Assembly (NCBI GenBank): GCA_946482615.1
Contig: CAMLSF010000005.1
Span: forward strand, 1 to 54,160
Source: an uncultured Chromatiaceae bacterium
Lineage (GTDB): Bacteria > Pseudomonadota > Gammaproteobacteria > Enterobacterales > Alteromonadaceae
Direction of reading: 5' to 3'
DNA: 54,160 nt
Of this stretch, positions 28,221-37,034 are shown in pieces. Under the pieces are notes generated by a model. The model saw only the letters and a program-made list of their open reading frames with translations. It did no database searches and had not been told where the DNA came from. Each line of letters opens with the position of its first letter. Positions within the stretch are counted from its first letter, which is position 1. Both the position numbers and the translations under genes were made by a program.

Positions 28221-29562
28221 AACTGGCTCCTAGTACACATTCAGTGCGGTCATACTCATACAAAGTGACAGGGCTGCTCTTATCAGTGTAGCTACATCTG
28301 AGTTCAGTGCTGAGTGAAGCTGAATACTGCCAAATCCAGCTGGCGGTGAAAGAGAACAGCGATTCGTCCCGCTCAACTCTGAATAAAGGATGGGGAGCTT
28401 TATAACCAATGTCCTGCAGTTCAGCCCTGCCGATCAGAACATGTGCAGCATTGGCTAACCAGATACTGGTATAACTTAACGAGTTCACATCTCTGCTGTT
28501 GTAGTCTGCACTATCCAGACGGCTACGCTCATTAGAGAAACTGACACTTGCCTGGTTAATCCAGCGATGTCCTTTACGCTCCCACGACGCGGTGATGGCA
28601 TGCACGGTCAGATTTAATCTGTCATCTATTCTGTTGTCTGAACGGCCCGACAACCATTGCACAGCAAAGGAGTTCAGCGCATTAAACTGATACTGCCCAC
28701 TGATTTGCCCCCCCCAGTCATTACGGTACAACTGCCCCCCCAGTCGCAAAGGTCTGGTGTAGGCACGCATACTGTAGCTATAGTGCTGATAATCAGCTTC
28801 GTAACCCAGGCGGGCCGCCAGTGTTTCACGGTCAAATTCGGATAACTGATTAAACTGAGTAGCACCGAGCTGGACATCTGCGAGCCAGGCATAACGCTGA
28901 TCCTGCTGCCAGCGGCCGTCAAAGTTGTACCCTAACTGGTGGAAGTAGTCACTGCTTGCTTTGCTTTGCGGGAACACGTCAATTTCACCCAATGACGGAA
29001 TAAAAATCCGGTCTTCCGCTGTGCCACTATTGACGTTGTCATCATGACCAAAAGCATATTTGATTTTATGCCGCTGATAACCGCTTAACTTCTTCTGTTC
29101 CCATTCTGCTGCGCTACGCAGCTTAGCAACAGGCTCGGCTAAATCGGCCTGAGGCTGAGATTCCAATTGGGTAAGCTGATGTAAAGCTGCGGGGTAATTT
29201 TTGGTTTTGTAATACGCCTGAGCCAAAGTAAAACGAGCCTGCTGCCATGCAGGTTTTTCTGCCACAACCCGTTCAAGCGCAAACACAGCTCTGTCATTTT
29301 GCCCGACCTCTAAGGCTATACGCCCATAAGCCATATCAAAATCAGCATCGCCAGCCAATTCAGTTTCCAAAGCTGTCGCCAGTTGAAAAGCCTGTACCAT
29401 CTGACCGGATTGCACCAACTGAATAAATTTTGTTTTTTGCTGTTCAATGCTGAGTGTTTCAGCTTGCAAGGTACAGACTGGAGTGCTGAGCAGACTCAGA
29501 ATGAGAATTCGCAGTACAACCAAGGCGTTGAGTTTTACCTTTTGTCCCCCGACTTTTTCCAC
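28210..29562 (-). CDS. TPR and outer-membrane beta-barrel protein (Slam/DUF560-like)
   Basis: A 450-residue protein with a signal peptide (cleavage about LQA-E at residue 35). Residues 37-155 hold tetratricopeptide-like helices (AYGRIALEVGQNDRAVFALERVV, ARFTLAQAYYKTKNYPAALHQL). From FGHDDNVNSGT at about residue 170 onward, alternating amphipathic strands continue to a C-terminal Phe (GASYAF), as in an outer-membrane barrel. A periplasmic TPR part plus a DUF560-type barrel is the layout of Slam proteins, which deliver lipoproteins to the cell surface. The start is GTG, with GAGG five bases upstream. It is first in the seven-gene operon. The Slam assignment rests on layout and partner, not on a search. 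Confidence 0.75.
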   Translation of the reverse strand: MEKVGGQKVKLNALVVLRILILSLLSTPVCTLQAETLSIEQQKTKFIQLVQSGQMVQAFQLATALETELAGDADFDMAYGRIALEVGQNDRAVFALERVVAEKPAWQQARFTLAQAYYKTKNYPAALHQLTQLESQPQADLAEPVAKLRSAAEWEQKKLSGYQRHKIKYAFGHDDNVNSGTAEDRIFIPSLGEIDVFPQSKASSDYFHQLGYNFDGRWQQDQRYAWLADVQLGATQFNQLSEFDRETLAARLGYEADYQHYSYSMRAYTRPLRLGGQLYRNDWGGQISGQYQFNALNSFAVQWLSGRSDNRIDDRLNLTVHAITASWERKGHRWINQASVSFSNERSRLDSADYNSRDVNSLSYTSIWLANAAHVLIGRAELQDIGYKAPHPLFRVERDESLFSFTASWIWQYSASLSTELRCSYTDKSSPVTLYEYDRTECVLGASYAF

Positions 29563-29836
29563 AGCAACCTCATTTATCGTATTGTGGCCGGACAGATACG
29601 ATGTCGCCCGGCCTGTTTATTGTTCTGCTGTTAGAGGAATAGCAGGAAATGTAAAAAATGAAAGTGATCACCCTGTATTTCACTGCAGAAAAGGAAAATA
29701 AATAATGCGGATAAACATAGATTTAACCACGAATTGACCCAGTCTAAAGCTGTACTTTTGTCAAATCGCTGTAGCGACTGGCGAACTGAAGTTTAAAGGT
29801 TAAAATTAAGTAAACAGCCCCTTCTAAGGATAGATC

Positions 29837-31336
29837 ATGGCACTGGCATTAGTTCACAGCAGAGCCCGCTGCGGTTTACAGGCTCCGCTCGTCACAGTGG
29901 AGGTGCACCTGAGTCGTGGTTTGCCGGGATTTCAACTGGTGGGCTTGCCAGAAACCTCAGTCAAAGAGGCAAAAGACAGAGTACGCAGTGCTTTGATCAA
30001 TAGCGGTTTTGAGTTTCCGGATCATAAAATCACCGTCAATCTGGCGCCGGCCGATCTTCCCAAAGAAGGAGGGCGTTTTGATTTGGCCATAGCCCTTGGC
30101 ATCTTGCATGCGAGCGGTCAGCTGCAAGCGACTTTATCGGGCTATGAGTTTTTTGGCGAGCTGGCGTTATCCGGAGAAATTCGCAGTATAGTCGGCGAAA
30201 TTCCTTTGGCCCTGGCCTGTAAAATGGCCGGACATACAGCGGTGTTTCCGCTGCAAAATGCGATACAAGCGCAACAAATCCCGGATATGCAGCTTTGTGG
30301 TGCCGAGCATTTATTGCAACTTCATGCATTTTTATTGCAACAACAGGCTTTACCCGCTATACCCGCAATTCCAGACATTCAGGTGGAGTCTTACCCGGAT
30401 CTGGCCGAAGTTCGTGGTCAGGCTCAGGCGAAAAGAGTATTGGAAATAGCCGCAGCCGGTGAACACAATTTGCTGATGTTTGGCCCGGCTGGTACAGGCA
30501 AATCTATGCTGGCTCAACGTTTACCCGGTATTTTACCTGGCCTGAGTGATCAGGAAGCGCTGGAAACTGCAGCTATTTATTCTGTGGCAGCGCAACCCCG
30601 CACCTTGCAACAGTGGCATCAGCGGCCCTTTCGCCAGCCTCATCACACCTGCTCTGCTGTCGCTTTGGTTGGAGGCGGTTCTGTGCCCCGTCCCGGAGAA
30701 ATATCCTTAGCACACAGCGGAATTTTATTTTTAGATGAGGCTCCTGAATTTCCGCGCCTTGTGCTCGAATCATTACGCCAGCCTTTGGAAAGTGGCAAAG
30801 TCTATATTTCACGGGCAGCACGACAGGCTGAGTTTCCGGCCTGTGTTCAGTTAGTGGTTGCCTTGAACCCAAGCCCTTCCGGACACCACAAAGATGGCCG
30901 TTCCAGCCCGGAACAAATTCGCCGCTATTTAAGCCGCTTATCCGGCCCCTTTCTGGACCGTATTGAATTGCAGGTAGAAGTCCCGCTGTTACCCAAAGGC
31001 AGTTTAAGCCAGCATAAACAAGAAGAGTCCAGTGCGCAGGTGAAACAAAGAGTGCTGTCGGCACGGACTATTCAGTGGCAACGGCAAGGCAAAACCAATG
31101 CACGCCTAAACCTGACAGAGCTGGAGCAATATTGTTATTTAACTCCGTCAGATGCAGATTTTTTTGAGAACAGTCTGAACCAACTAAAACTCTCTGCCCG
31201 CAGTTATCACAAACTGCTCAAAGTAGCCCGGACTCTGGCCGATTTAGCTCAGCGCCCACAAATAGAGCGCGCTGATTTACTCGAAGCTTTAAGTTATCGA
31301 TCCTTTGACCGTTTACTTCACTATCTGCAATCTTAA
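29837..31336 (+). CDS. yifB: YifB/ComM family Mg-chelatase-like AAA+ ATPase
   Basis: A 499-residue hexameric helicase-type ATPase; in naturally competent relatives ComM drives branch migration during integration of transforming DNA. It has an N-terminal Lon-protease-like/ChlI domain (residues 1-165, VEVHLSRGLPGFQLVGLPE). The AAA+ core includes Walker A GPAGTGKSM (about residue 217) and Walker B GILFLDEAPEF, and a C-terminal helical domain follows (LSARSYHKLLKVARTLADL). AAGGA precedes the ATG. Its stop overlaps the stop of the convergent MFS gene. Confidence 0.95.
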   Translation: MALALVHSRARCGLQAPLVTVEVHLSRGLPGFQLVGLPETSVKEAKDRVRSALINSGFEFPDHKITVNLAPADLPKEGGRFDLAIALGILHASGQLQATLSGYEFFGELALSGEIRSIVGEIPLALACKMAGHTAVFPLQNAIQAQQIPDMQLCGAEHLLQLHAFLLQQQALPAIPAIPDIQVESYPDLAEVRGQAQAKRVLEIAAAGEHNLLMFGPAGTGKSMLAQRLPGILPGLSDQEALETAAIYSVAAQPRTLQQWHQRPFRQPHHTCSAVALVGGGSVPRPGEISLAHSGILFLDEAPEFPRLVLESLRQPLESGKVYISRAARQAEFPACVQLVVALNPSPSGHHKDGRSSPEQIRRYLSRLSGPFLDRIELQVEVPLLPKGSLSQHKQEESSAQVKQRVLSARTIQWQRQGKTNARLNLTELEQYCYLTPSDADFFENSLNQLKLSARSYHKLLKVARTLADLAQRPQIERADLLEALSYRSFDRLLHYLQS

Positions 31337-32517
31337 GTTTCTTTGGTTGGCCGGGCCTGATGCACACCGAAAAACTGGCTGATGGCTATCGCCAGCACAC
31401 CAGACAACATCAGTAAGGAAAAAGGTAAAGCTGTCCCTGTGTAAGCCAGGGCTAACAAAGGCCCGGCTAAAGCACCACTGCCAAATCGCAGTGTCCCGAT
31501 CACCGCAGTTGCTGTGCCACTATGCTCTGGAAAACGCATCAAAATCATCGCATCCGCATTGGTAGCAATCAAACCTAAACTTGCCATCAGCGGCGCTATA
31601 CTCAGCACAGTCAGCACTAGCCCCAATTCAAGCCAGTTTGCCAGACACAGCACCATGGCACTGCATAGCGCTGATACCAGCCCCAGATTCAGCATAAACT
31701 GTGGACCAAAGCGGCTGACCAACCTGCTGTTACAGAAATTGGCCAGCATCAACATCCCCACATTCAGCGCAAACAGCAGGCTGAATACTTGTTCGTTGAC
31801 TCCATAGTATTCTATGTACACAAAAGGAACAGCGGTCAAAAAGCAAAAGAAAGAAAAAGAGGCAAACATCGAAGTCGCAATTTGTGGTCGTGCCGCTACA
31901 TGGGCAAAAACAAAACGATAACCAGAGAGAAACTCCGGTTGGCGTCCTTTCACCACAGGTACAGGGTCAGGTAAAAAACGCCAGGTCAGCAGCAGGATCA
32001 ATGCCGAATACAAGGCCAACACTAAAAAGATATCCTGCCAATGTCCAACCCAGAGCACAGCACTGCCTATAGCAGGTGCGATCAATGGAGCCATCATCAT
32101 AATCATTGAAACATAAGACATGCCTTTGGCGGTATTTTCCTGATACAAAGCACGGATAACCCCGGGAACAACTACGGTAGCGGCACTACCGGCAAAAGCC
32201 TGCAGAGCGCGTAACACCAACAACCACTGTGCGTCATGGCAAAAGGCTAATGCGAAACTGGCCAGACAAAAAAAACACAGCCCGCCCAGAGCCAAAGGAC
32301 GACGGCCAATAGCATCAGCCAGGGGACCAAACAGCAACATTCCCACCCCATAAGCGGCCAGATAAATACTCAGGGATTGTTGGATAACCCCTATATCTGT
32401 GCCTAATTCATCAGCCATCACGGGCATGGCAGGCAAATACATATCAATGGCAAGAGGAGTAATAGCGATGATACTGGCAAGCAGTGCCAATAAACCAAAA
32501 GAAACTGTTTTACTCAT
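31333..32517 (-). CDS. Bcr/CflA family drug efflux MFS transporter
   Basis: A 394-residue protein with 12 predicted membrane helices. The N-terminus (AITPLAIDMYLPAMPVMADELG) contains the DMYLPA signature of Bcr/CflA and related multidrug-proton antiporters. The loop after helix 2 has the MFS motif A (GPLADAIGRRPLALGG). Expected to export small toxic compounds across the inner membrane by proton exchange. Monocistronic, convergent with yifB, with stop codons overlapping in TTAA. Confidence 0.93.
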   Translation of the reverse strand: MSKTVSFGLLALLASIIAITPLAIDMYLPAMPVMADELGTDIGVIQQSLSIYLAAYGVGMLLFGPLADAIGRRPLALGGLCFFCLASFALAFCHDAQWLLVLRALQAFAGSAATVVVPGVIRALYQENTAKGMSYVSMIMMMAPLIAPAIGSAVLWVGHWQDIFLVLALYSALILLLTWRFLPDPVPVVKGRQPEFLSGYRFVFAHVAARPQIATSMFASFSFFCFLTAVPFVYIEYYGVNEQVFSLLFALNVGMLMLANFCNSRLVSRFGPQFMLNLGLVSALCSAMVLCLANWLELGLVLTVLSIAPLMASLGLIATNADAMILMRFPEHSGTATAVIGTLRFGSGALAGPLLALAYTGTALPFSLLMLSGVLAIAISQFFGVHQARPTKET

Positions 32518-32655
32518 GTTGGGATCCAGACAGGAAGTGCTTCAATAATACCTGATTTGAGCAAATTTATTGGCCGCGCCATCTTAAAAATTGCGACACT
32601 GGTCCCGAACTGTGTTAAAACCAGTCAGAGACCTTATGCCTTGCCGGAGTTTTTT

Positions 32656-33357
32656 ATGAAACTTTTTGTTTTATTCGTCAGTTTGGTCTGCTTATGCGCA
32701 CAAGCCGCTGTTAAAGTGGGTTTACATGATTCAGCCCCCTGGGCTTACCGTAATGCTCAAGGGGTAATTACCGGTGTGGACTATGAGATAGTAAAAGCTA
32801 TTTTGCAGCATCAAGGGATTGAAGCCGAGTTTGAACTCTACAGTTACAGCCGCTTACTCAAACTTTTTTCAGAACAGAAACTGGATATAGCCAGCCCGGT
32901 TGCGGTTCCTTATCCGGGAGCATTTTACAGCCAGCCCTATTTCACTGTGTTGGATGTTGTCGTCAATAAAAGCACTAAAACAATGAAAATCAATAACATC
33001 AACGATCTGACAGGAAAAACTATTGTCGCCTATCAGCAGGCCAGTGAGGTTTTAGGCCCGGATTTTTCCGCCATCATTAAAACAGCCCATTATCTCGAAG
33101 AAGCGGACCGCGAGAAACAATTTGAGTTGTTGATGAATGACCGGGTTCAACTGATGGTGGGAGATATAAAAGTGCTCAGCTATTATGCCAATAAGAATTA
33201 TGGCCATGGCACTCTGCAAATACATAAGATTTTTCCATCCGTGGATTACCCGGCGGCGTTCTGGAACTCAGAGTTACAGGCAAAATTTAATTCTGGCCTG
33301 ATCCATCTGAAAGAATCAGGCGAATTTCAGAAAATCCACGACCAGCCCAGGCTTTAA
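32656..33357 (+). CDS. Orphan periplasmic solute-binding protein (family 3)
   Basis: A 233-residue protein with signal peptide [17 protein letters not shown] followed by [19 protein letters not shown] and [20 protein letters not shown], the N-terminal lobe of family 3 (amino-acid type) binding proteins. Lobe 2 has [18 protein letters not shown] chose ATG 32656 because GGAG lies 6 bp upstream and the signal peptide starts there; the reading frame extends 33 codons further up without a plausible signal sequence. No permease or ATPase gene is adjacent, so it is an orphan, perhaps a sensor or part of a dispersed transporter. Confidence 0.85.
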   Translation: MKLFVLFVSLVCLCAQAAVKVGLHDSAPWAYRNAQGVITGVDYEIVKAILQHQGIEAEFELYSYSRLLKLFSEQKLDIASPVAVPYPGAFYSQPYFTVLDVVVNKSTKTMKINNINDLTGKTIVAYQQASEVLGPDFSAIIKTAHYLEEADREKQFELLMNDRVQLMVGDIKVLSYYANKNYGHGTLQIHKIFPSVDYPAAFWNSELQAKFNSGLIHLKESGEFQKIHDQPRL

Positions 33358-33920
33358 TCCAGTGTTTTTATCACTGTAGCTGGATTGCCAGCCACCACCA
33401 CAGACGCAGGTACGTCTTTAGTGACCACAGCACCAGCAGCGATGACTGCACCATCACCTATACGGACGCCAGGTAAAATAATAGCGCCGCCACCGATCCA
33501 GACTGCATTCCCTATAGTAATCGCCAAAGCTTTTTCCAGTCCGCTTTTACGCTGGGTAGCATCCAGCGGGTGAGTCACAGTGTATATCTGCACACCGGGC
33601 CCCAATAGCACATCATCACCAATACTGACTTTGCCCGCATCTAAAATAACGCAGTTATGATTGGCATAAAAGTTCTGGCCCAGCTCAATATTACGACCAT
33701 AATCACAAAAGAAATTGGGCTCTATGTAGCAACTGCCCAACTTGCCAAAAAGCTGCCCGGCCAGCTGTTGATGGGCTTTAAAAGGCAAAGGACCTTGCTG
33801 ATTCATTTGGGCACACAAAGCTTTGGCATATTGGCGTTGTTTAACCAGTGCTTTGTCTGCTGGATTAAACCACAATCCTGCAGCCATTTTTTCTTGCTCT
33901 GTCATAGGTCTCTGCCTCAT
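33354..33920 (-). CDS. Maltose/galactoside O-acetyltransferase family enzyme
   Basis: A 188-residue left-handed beta-helix acetyltransferase. The Mac domain is at the N-terminus ([28 protein letters not shown]). Hexapeptide repeats follow from about residue 60, with YCDYG-like [12 protein letters not shown] and [13 protein letters not shown] carrying the active-site His. Acetyl-CoA-dependent acetylation of a sugar hydroxyl is expected. An internal ATG at 33905 is an alternative start. Convergent with the solute-binding gene, stops overlapping in TTAA. Confidence 0.92.
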   Translation of the reverse strand: MRQRPMTEQEKMAAGLWFNPADKALVKQRQYAKALCAQMNQQGPLPFKAHQQLAGQLFGKLGSCYIEPNFFCDYGRNIELGQNFYANHNCVILDAGKVSIGDDVLLGPGVQIYTVTHPLDATQRKSGLEKALAITIGNAVWIGGGAIILPGVRIGDGAVIAAGAVVTKDVPASVVVAGNPATVIKTLD

Positions 33921-34045
33921 TAAACTTATAGGTCATCTGCCGATCTGTGCTGGGCTGTTAGCATAAAGCCTCAGTCTTTTTATAGTGTTATGCGTTGGAA
34001 TAGAGATATACTAAGCCTAATGTCGTTGCTTAGCCGGATTAAGAG

Positions 34046-34720
34046 ATGAAAAAAACTAAAGTAATTACCACTGAAGAAATATTGCTCACGCTCTGCCATT
34101 CCGTGACTCAGGTATTGGCTGCAGCTGGCAACGATAAGGTTGCCTATTCACCTATGGTGCAGAAAATTCAAAAAACCTGCCTGCGCCCTGATTTGGGTTG
34201 TTTTGTGTTATTTGATGGTGGTTTTTCTGGTTTAGTTATTATCAACTTTACCGCTCAGGCCGCTATGGAAATTTACCGTAAGTACATGATGAGCATGGGT
34301 ATGCCTGAATCTGAACTTGCAAATTTCCATACCTCAGACGAGGTAGGTAATGTGATGGGTGAGCTGATGAACCAAATAGTGGGGGACTTCACCAACAGAG
34401 TCCGGATTGAGCTGCAAACGTCTATTAATCAAAGCCAACCTAAAATGATGGCGATTAACAAACAAGTACAAATCATGATCAATACTCAGTTGGACCAGCC
34501 TCAGGCCAGACGAGTCACCTTCAGTACACCCAACCACGCCATTTTCTATATGGAATTGTCGATGGATAAAACCGAATTTATCCAATTACACGACTTTATA
34601 CCGCCGCAGGATGAAAATCCGGATGATATCATCGCCAACACCAATGCAACTGAAGCAGAAACTGTAGAGGTACTCACCTCGGATGCGGACGACGATTTTC
34701 TGAAAAACCTCGGTCTTTAA
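34046..34720 (+). CDS. DUF3334 family protein, CheX-like
   Basis: A 224-residue cytoplasmic protein of the DUF3334 family known from marine gammaproteobacteria. The middle contains DEVGNVMGELMNQIVGDFTNR, where E106-x-x-N109 in a long helix matches the catalytic ExxN pattern of the CheC/CheX/FliY phosphatases that dephosphorylate CheY. The C-terminal 30 residues are acidic and probably disordered. It stands alone, next to a two-component system on the other strand. Function is unproven; a phosphatase for a response regulator is a reasonable hypothesis. Confidence 0.8.
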   Translation: MKKTKVITTEEILLTLCHSVTQVLAAAGNDKVAYSPMVQKIQKTCLRPDLGCFVLFDGGFSGLVIINFTAQAAMEIYRKYMMSMGMPESELANFHTSDEVGNVMGELMNQIVGDFTNRVRIELQTSINQSQPKMMAINKQVQIMINTQLDQPQARRVTFSTPNHAIFYMELSMDKTEFIQLHDFIPPQDENPDDIIANTNATEAETVEVLTSDADDDFLKNLGL

Positions 34721-34730
34721 CTATCCTTGC

Positions 34731-34759
34731 CTGCCGTTGGCTCACCGGACTAACGGCAG
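34731..34759. terminator. Hairpin between convergent DUF3334 and kinase genes
   Basis: CTGCCGTT (34731-34738) and AACGGCAG (34752-34759) form a perfect 8-bp stem with a 13-nt loop, overlapping the kinase stop codon. There is no T-run on either strand, so termination strength is doubtful. Confidence 0.35.
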
Positions 34760-35947
34760 TCTAATCCTGAAACAAGCGCCCCCCAACACACTGTCTTCAA
34801 CCCTGATACTTGCCTGATGCCATTCCATCACCCGGCTGACAATAGCAAGCCCCAGACCAAAACCGCCAAAACCTTTTTGCCTGCTTGGGTCCAACCTGAC
34901 AAAAGGCTTCAGAATTTCTGTTCTTTGTTCCAAAGCTATACCAGGTCCGTCATCCTCCACTGTAATTTCAATCAGCTCTTGTTTTGCTTCAAGTGTCAGC
35001 AGCACCTGAGTACGGGCAAACCTTTTGGCGTTCACCAGCAAATTCTGTATAGCTCTTTCCAGATAATGACCGTCGCAGACATAAACACAGCAAGCAGTCA
35101 CCTGAAGTTCAACAGGGGCTCCTGGTAATGGAGATAACTTTTCGACTAAGTTTTGTAACAGTTCAGATAAATCAACCTGCTGCATCTTCAATTGCGGCTG
35201 TGCCGATTCCAGGCGGGCATAGTCCAACATCTCGTCAACCAGATGCTCCAGCTCTTTCACATCATTTAGCATCAATTGCTTTTCATCTGCAGGCAAAGCA
35301 GATAATTCCAAAGCAAAACTCAAACGGGCTAAAGGGGTGCGTAATTCATGTGAGACCGCCTGAGTCATTTCACGCTGCAAACCCAGCAAACGCTGAATTT
35401 GTTGACGCATCTGTTCAAAACTCAGCGCAATAGGGGCGATAAAAGACCGGACTGGCACAGTAGCAGCCGCATTAGGCTCTGATAATTGTTGCTTTAGCTT
35501 TTGAATATCCCGGGCAACAGGCCAAAGCCATAACCAGACAGCCACAGCTAACAACCCCAAAAACAACAGACTAAACCAGTAGGAGGGCACAGCACTTTCA
35601 GTCAAATCAGCAGGTCCCAGCTGCCACAATTCGCCTTGTTGCATCGCATAAAAAAACACCTGATCTTTGGTAAACAGAGGAACCACCTGACCTGCTTTTA
35701 ATGCCGTCAGTTCAGAGTCAGACCATAATATACTGCCAGCGGGCAGCTGAGTGGCGGGCAAAGCAGAAGACAACTTTGCTGCAGGTAAAGCTTGGGTACT
35801 GAGTTGTCCTGCCAGATTATCGGCCAGTAGCAGCACCCAGGGCGGAACCTGACTTTGAGTTTCCTGCCAGATCCGCTCTACAGTCCAGCCAACGCCAATC
35901 AGTACCAGCGAAATAAACAGATAAAAATGCAGGAATAACCTGGACAC
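34742..35947 (-). CDS. Sensor histidine kinase, RstB-like
   Basis: A 401-residue inner-membrane kinase. Membrane helices lie at about 5-23 and 124-145 with a periplasmic sensor of about 100 residues between. The HisKA domain has phospho-acceptor H200 in AVSHELRTPLARL. The ATP-binding domain has LLVNAKRFA (N box), EDDGPGI (G1) and GFGGFGLGLAIV (G2). The start is GTG, 3 bp after the response-regulator stop, so the two are coupled. The operon also holds DUF3019 and MipA/OmpV genes, the set-up seen with RstAB-like systems in Shewanella-type bacteria. Confidence 0.93.
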   Translation of the reverse strand: MSRLFLHFYLFISLVLIGVGWTVERIWQETQSQVPPWVLLLADNLAGQLSTQALPAAKLSSALPATQLPAGSILWSDSELTALKAGQVVPLFTKDQVFFYAMQQGELWQLGPADLTESAVPSYWFSLLFLGLLAVAVWLWLWPVARDIQKLKQQLSEPNAAATVPVRSFIAPIALSFEQMRQQIQRLLGLQREMTQAVSHELRTPLARLSFALELSALPADEKQLMLNDVKELEHLVDEMLDYARLESAQPQLKMQQVDLSELLQNLVEKLSPLPGAPVELQVTACCVYVCDGHYLERAIQNLLVNAKRFARTQVLLTLEAKQELIEITVEDDGPGIALEQRTEILKPFVRLDPSRQKGFGGFGLGLAIVSRVMEWHQASIRVEDSVLGGACFRIRLPLVR

Positions 35948-35950
35948 TAG

Positions 35951-36646
35951 TTAACTATTCCAGGCATCAGCAACAAACAGGTAGCCTTTACCCCAGACAG
36001 TTTTAATACGAAAAGGTGTTTCGGCATTATCGTTCAGTTTGCGGCGCAAGTGCGACACTCTGACATCCACAGTGCGATCTAAACCGTCGTATTCACGACC
36101 TATGATCTGTTTATGAATAGCTTCCCGTTTTACTGTCTGACCCGCATGTTTGGCCAACATCCATAACAAATCAAACTCATAGCTGGTTAACTCGACCAGT
36201 TGTCCGGCAAAATGCGCTTCTCTGGCACTGTTATTCAGATTCAACAGACCAAAGCTAAGCTCCTGATTTTCAGTTTTTTGTGCAGGACTTCCCCGTCTTA
36301 ATAAAGCGTGTACCCTGGCCAGTAAGACGCGGGGTTCAACCGGTTTAATCACATAATCATCAGCTCCCAGTTCCAAACCCAGCACCTGATCAATATCACC
36401 TTGTTTGGCTGTTAACATCAGAATAGGCGCGCTAAACCAGGGCCGTATAGTACGGCATACAGTAAAACCATCCATACCTGGCAACATCAAATCCAGGATC
36501 AGCAGATCAGGCAACCAGGCCTGACAAATAGCAGGAACTGTATCACCACGACTCTCCAGCCGAACCTCAAAACCTTGTTGCTGCAGAAAGCTCTGCACTA
36601 AAGCAGCTAAGCGGGCATCATCTTCAACCAGTAAGATTTTTTGCAT
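35951..36646 (-). CDS. OmpR-family response regulator, RstA-like
   Basis: A 231-residue regulator: receiver domain with acidic pocket VEDD, phospho-acceptor D52 (LILDLMLPGMDG), LTA and YVIKP; then a winged-helix DNA-binding domain (LTSYEFDLLWMLAKHAGQTVKRE, VDVRVSHLRRKL, RIKTVWGKGYLF). The ATG at 36646 overlaps the DUF3019 stop (TGATG). A TTG at 36649 is also in frame but less likely. Partner of the adjacent kinase. Confidence 0.95.
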   Translation of the reverse strand: MQKILLVEDDARLAALVQSFLQQQGFEVRLESRGDTVPAICQAWLPDLLILDLMLPGMDGFTVCRTIRPWFSAPILMLTAKQGDIDQVLGLELGADDYVIKPVEPRVLLARVHALLRRGSPAQKTENQELSFGLLNLNNSAREAHFAGQLVELTSYEFDLLWMLAKHAGQTVKREAIHKQIIGREYDGLDRTVDVRVSHLRRKLNDNAETPFRIKTVWGKGYLFVADAWNS

Positions 36647-37020
36647 CAAAACACACTCCAGGGAGCCACCAGACGTCGTCTTTTTTCCGGCTGACGGCTT
36701 AAGACTATTAACTCTTTTCGCAATAACACATGATGATCATTTTGCAATCTGACTTCGGTTTTACCCGGCCAGCTCAACAGTTGTTGCCACTCTCCCTGCC
36801 TGGCTTGCTGCCAGCATTGCACCTGCTGTTGTGCAAAATACAGACATAGATTTTCCGCCTTGTTGCTGGTCCAACTGACTTTGAGCTGTGCTTCACAGTT
36901 TTGCTCCGGTGTTGCAGAAACACAAAAAGCCGGACTTACTGACCAGCATAATTCAGCCCTGCATTCAGGGTTTTGGGCAGTTACCAGCAGCATATTACCG
37001 GCGAATAACAGCCCTAACAT
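36646..37020 (-). CDS. DUF3019 family exported protein
   Basis: A 124-residue protein with a hydrophobic signal segment (MLGLLFAGNMLLVTAQ), so probably periplasmic. Mature part has six cysteines (CRAELCWSVSPAFC, NCEAQLKVSW, LCLYF, VQCWQQ), likely forming disulfides, in a small beta-sandwich pattern. DUF3019 genes are regularly found beside RstAB-like two-component systems and MipA genes. Function unknown; AGGATAGGG gives a strong ribosome site. It lies between mipA-like and regulator genes in one operon. Confidence 0.85.
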   Translation of the reverse strand: MLGLLFAGNMLLVTAQNPECRAELCWSVSPAFCVSATPEQNCEAQLKVSWTSNKAENLCLYFAQQQVQCWQQARQGEWQQLLSWPGKTEVRLQNDHHVLLRKELIVLSRQPEKRRRLVAPWSVF

Positions 37021-37034
37021 TCCCTATCCTTCGA

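Noticed and set aside
30573..31064. 163-codon minus-strand ORF
   Set aside because: Lies wholly antisense to the yifB AAA+ core; composition and lack of motifs mark it as a shadow frame.
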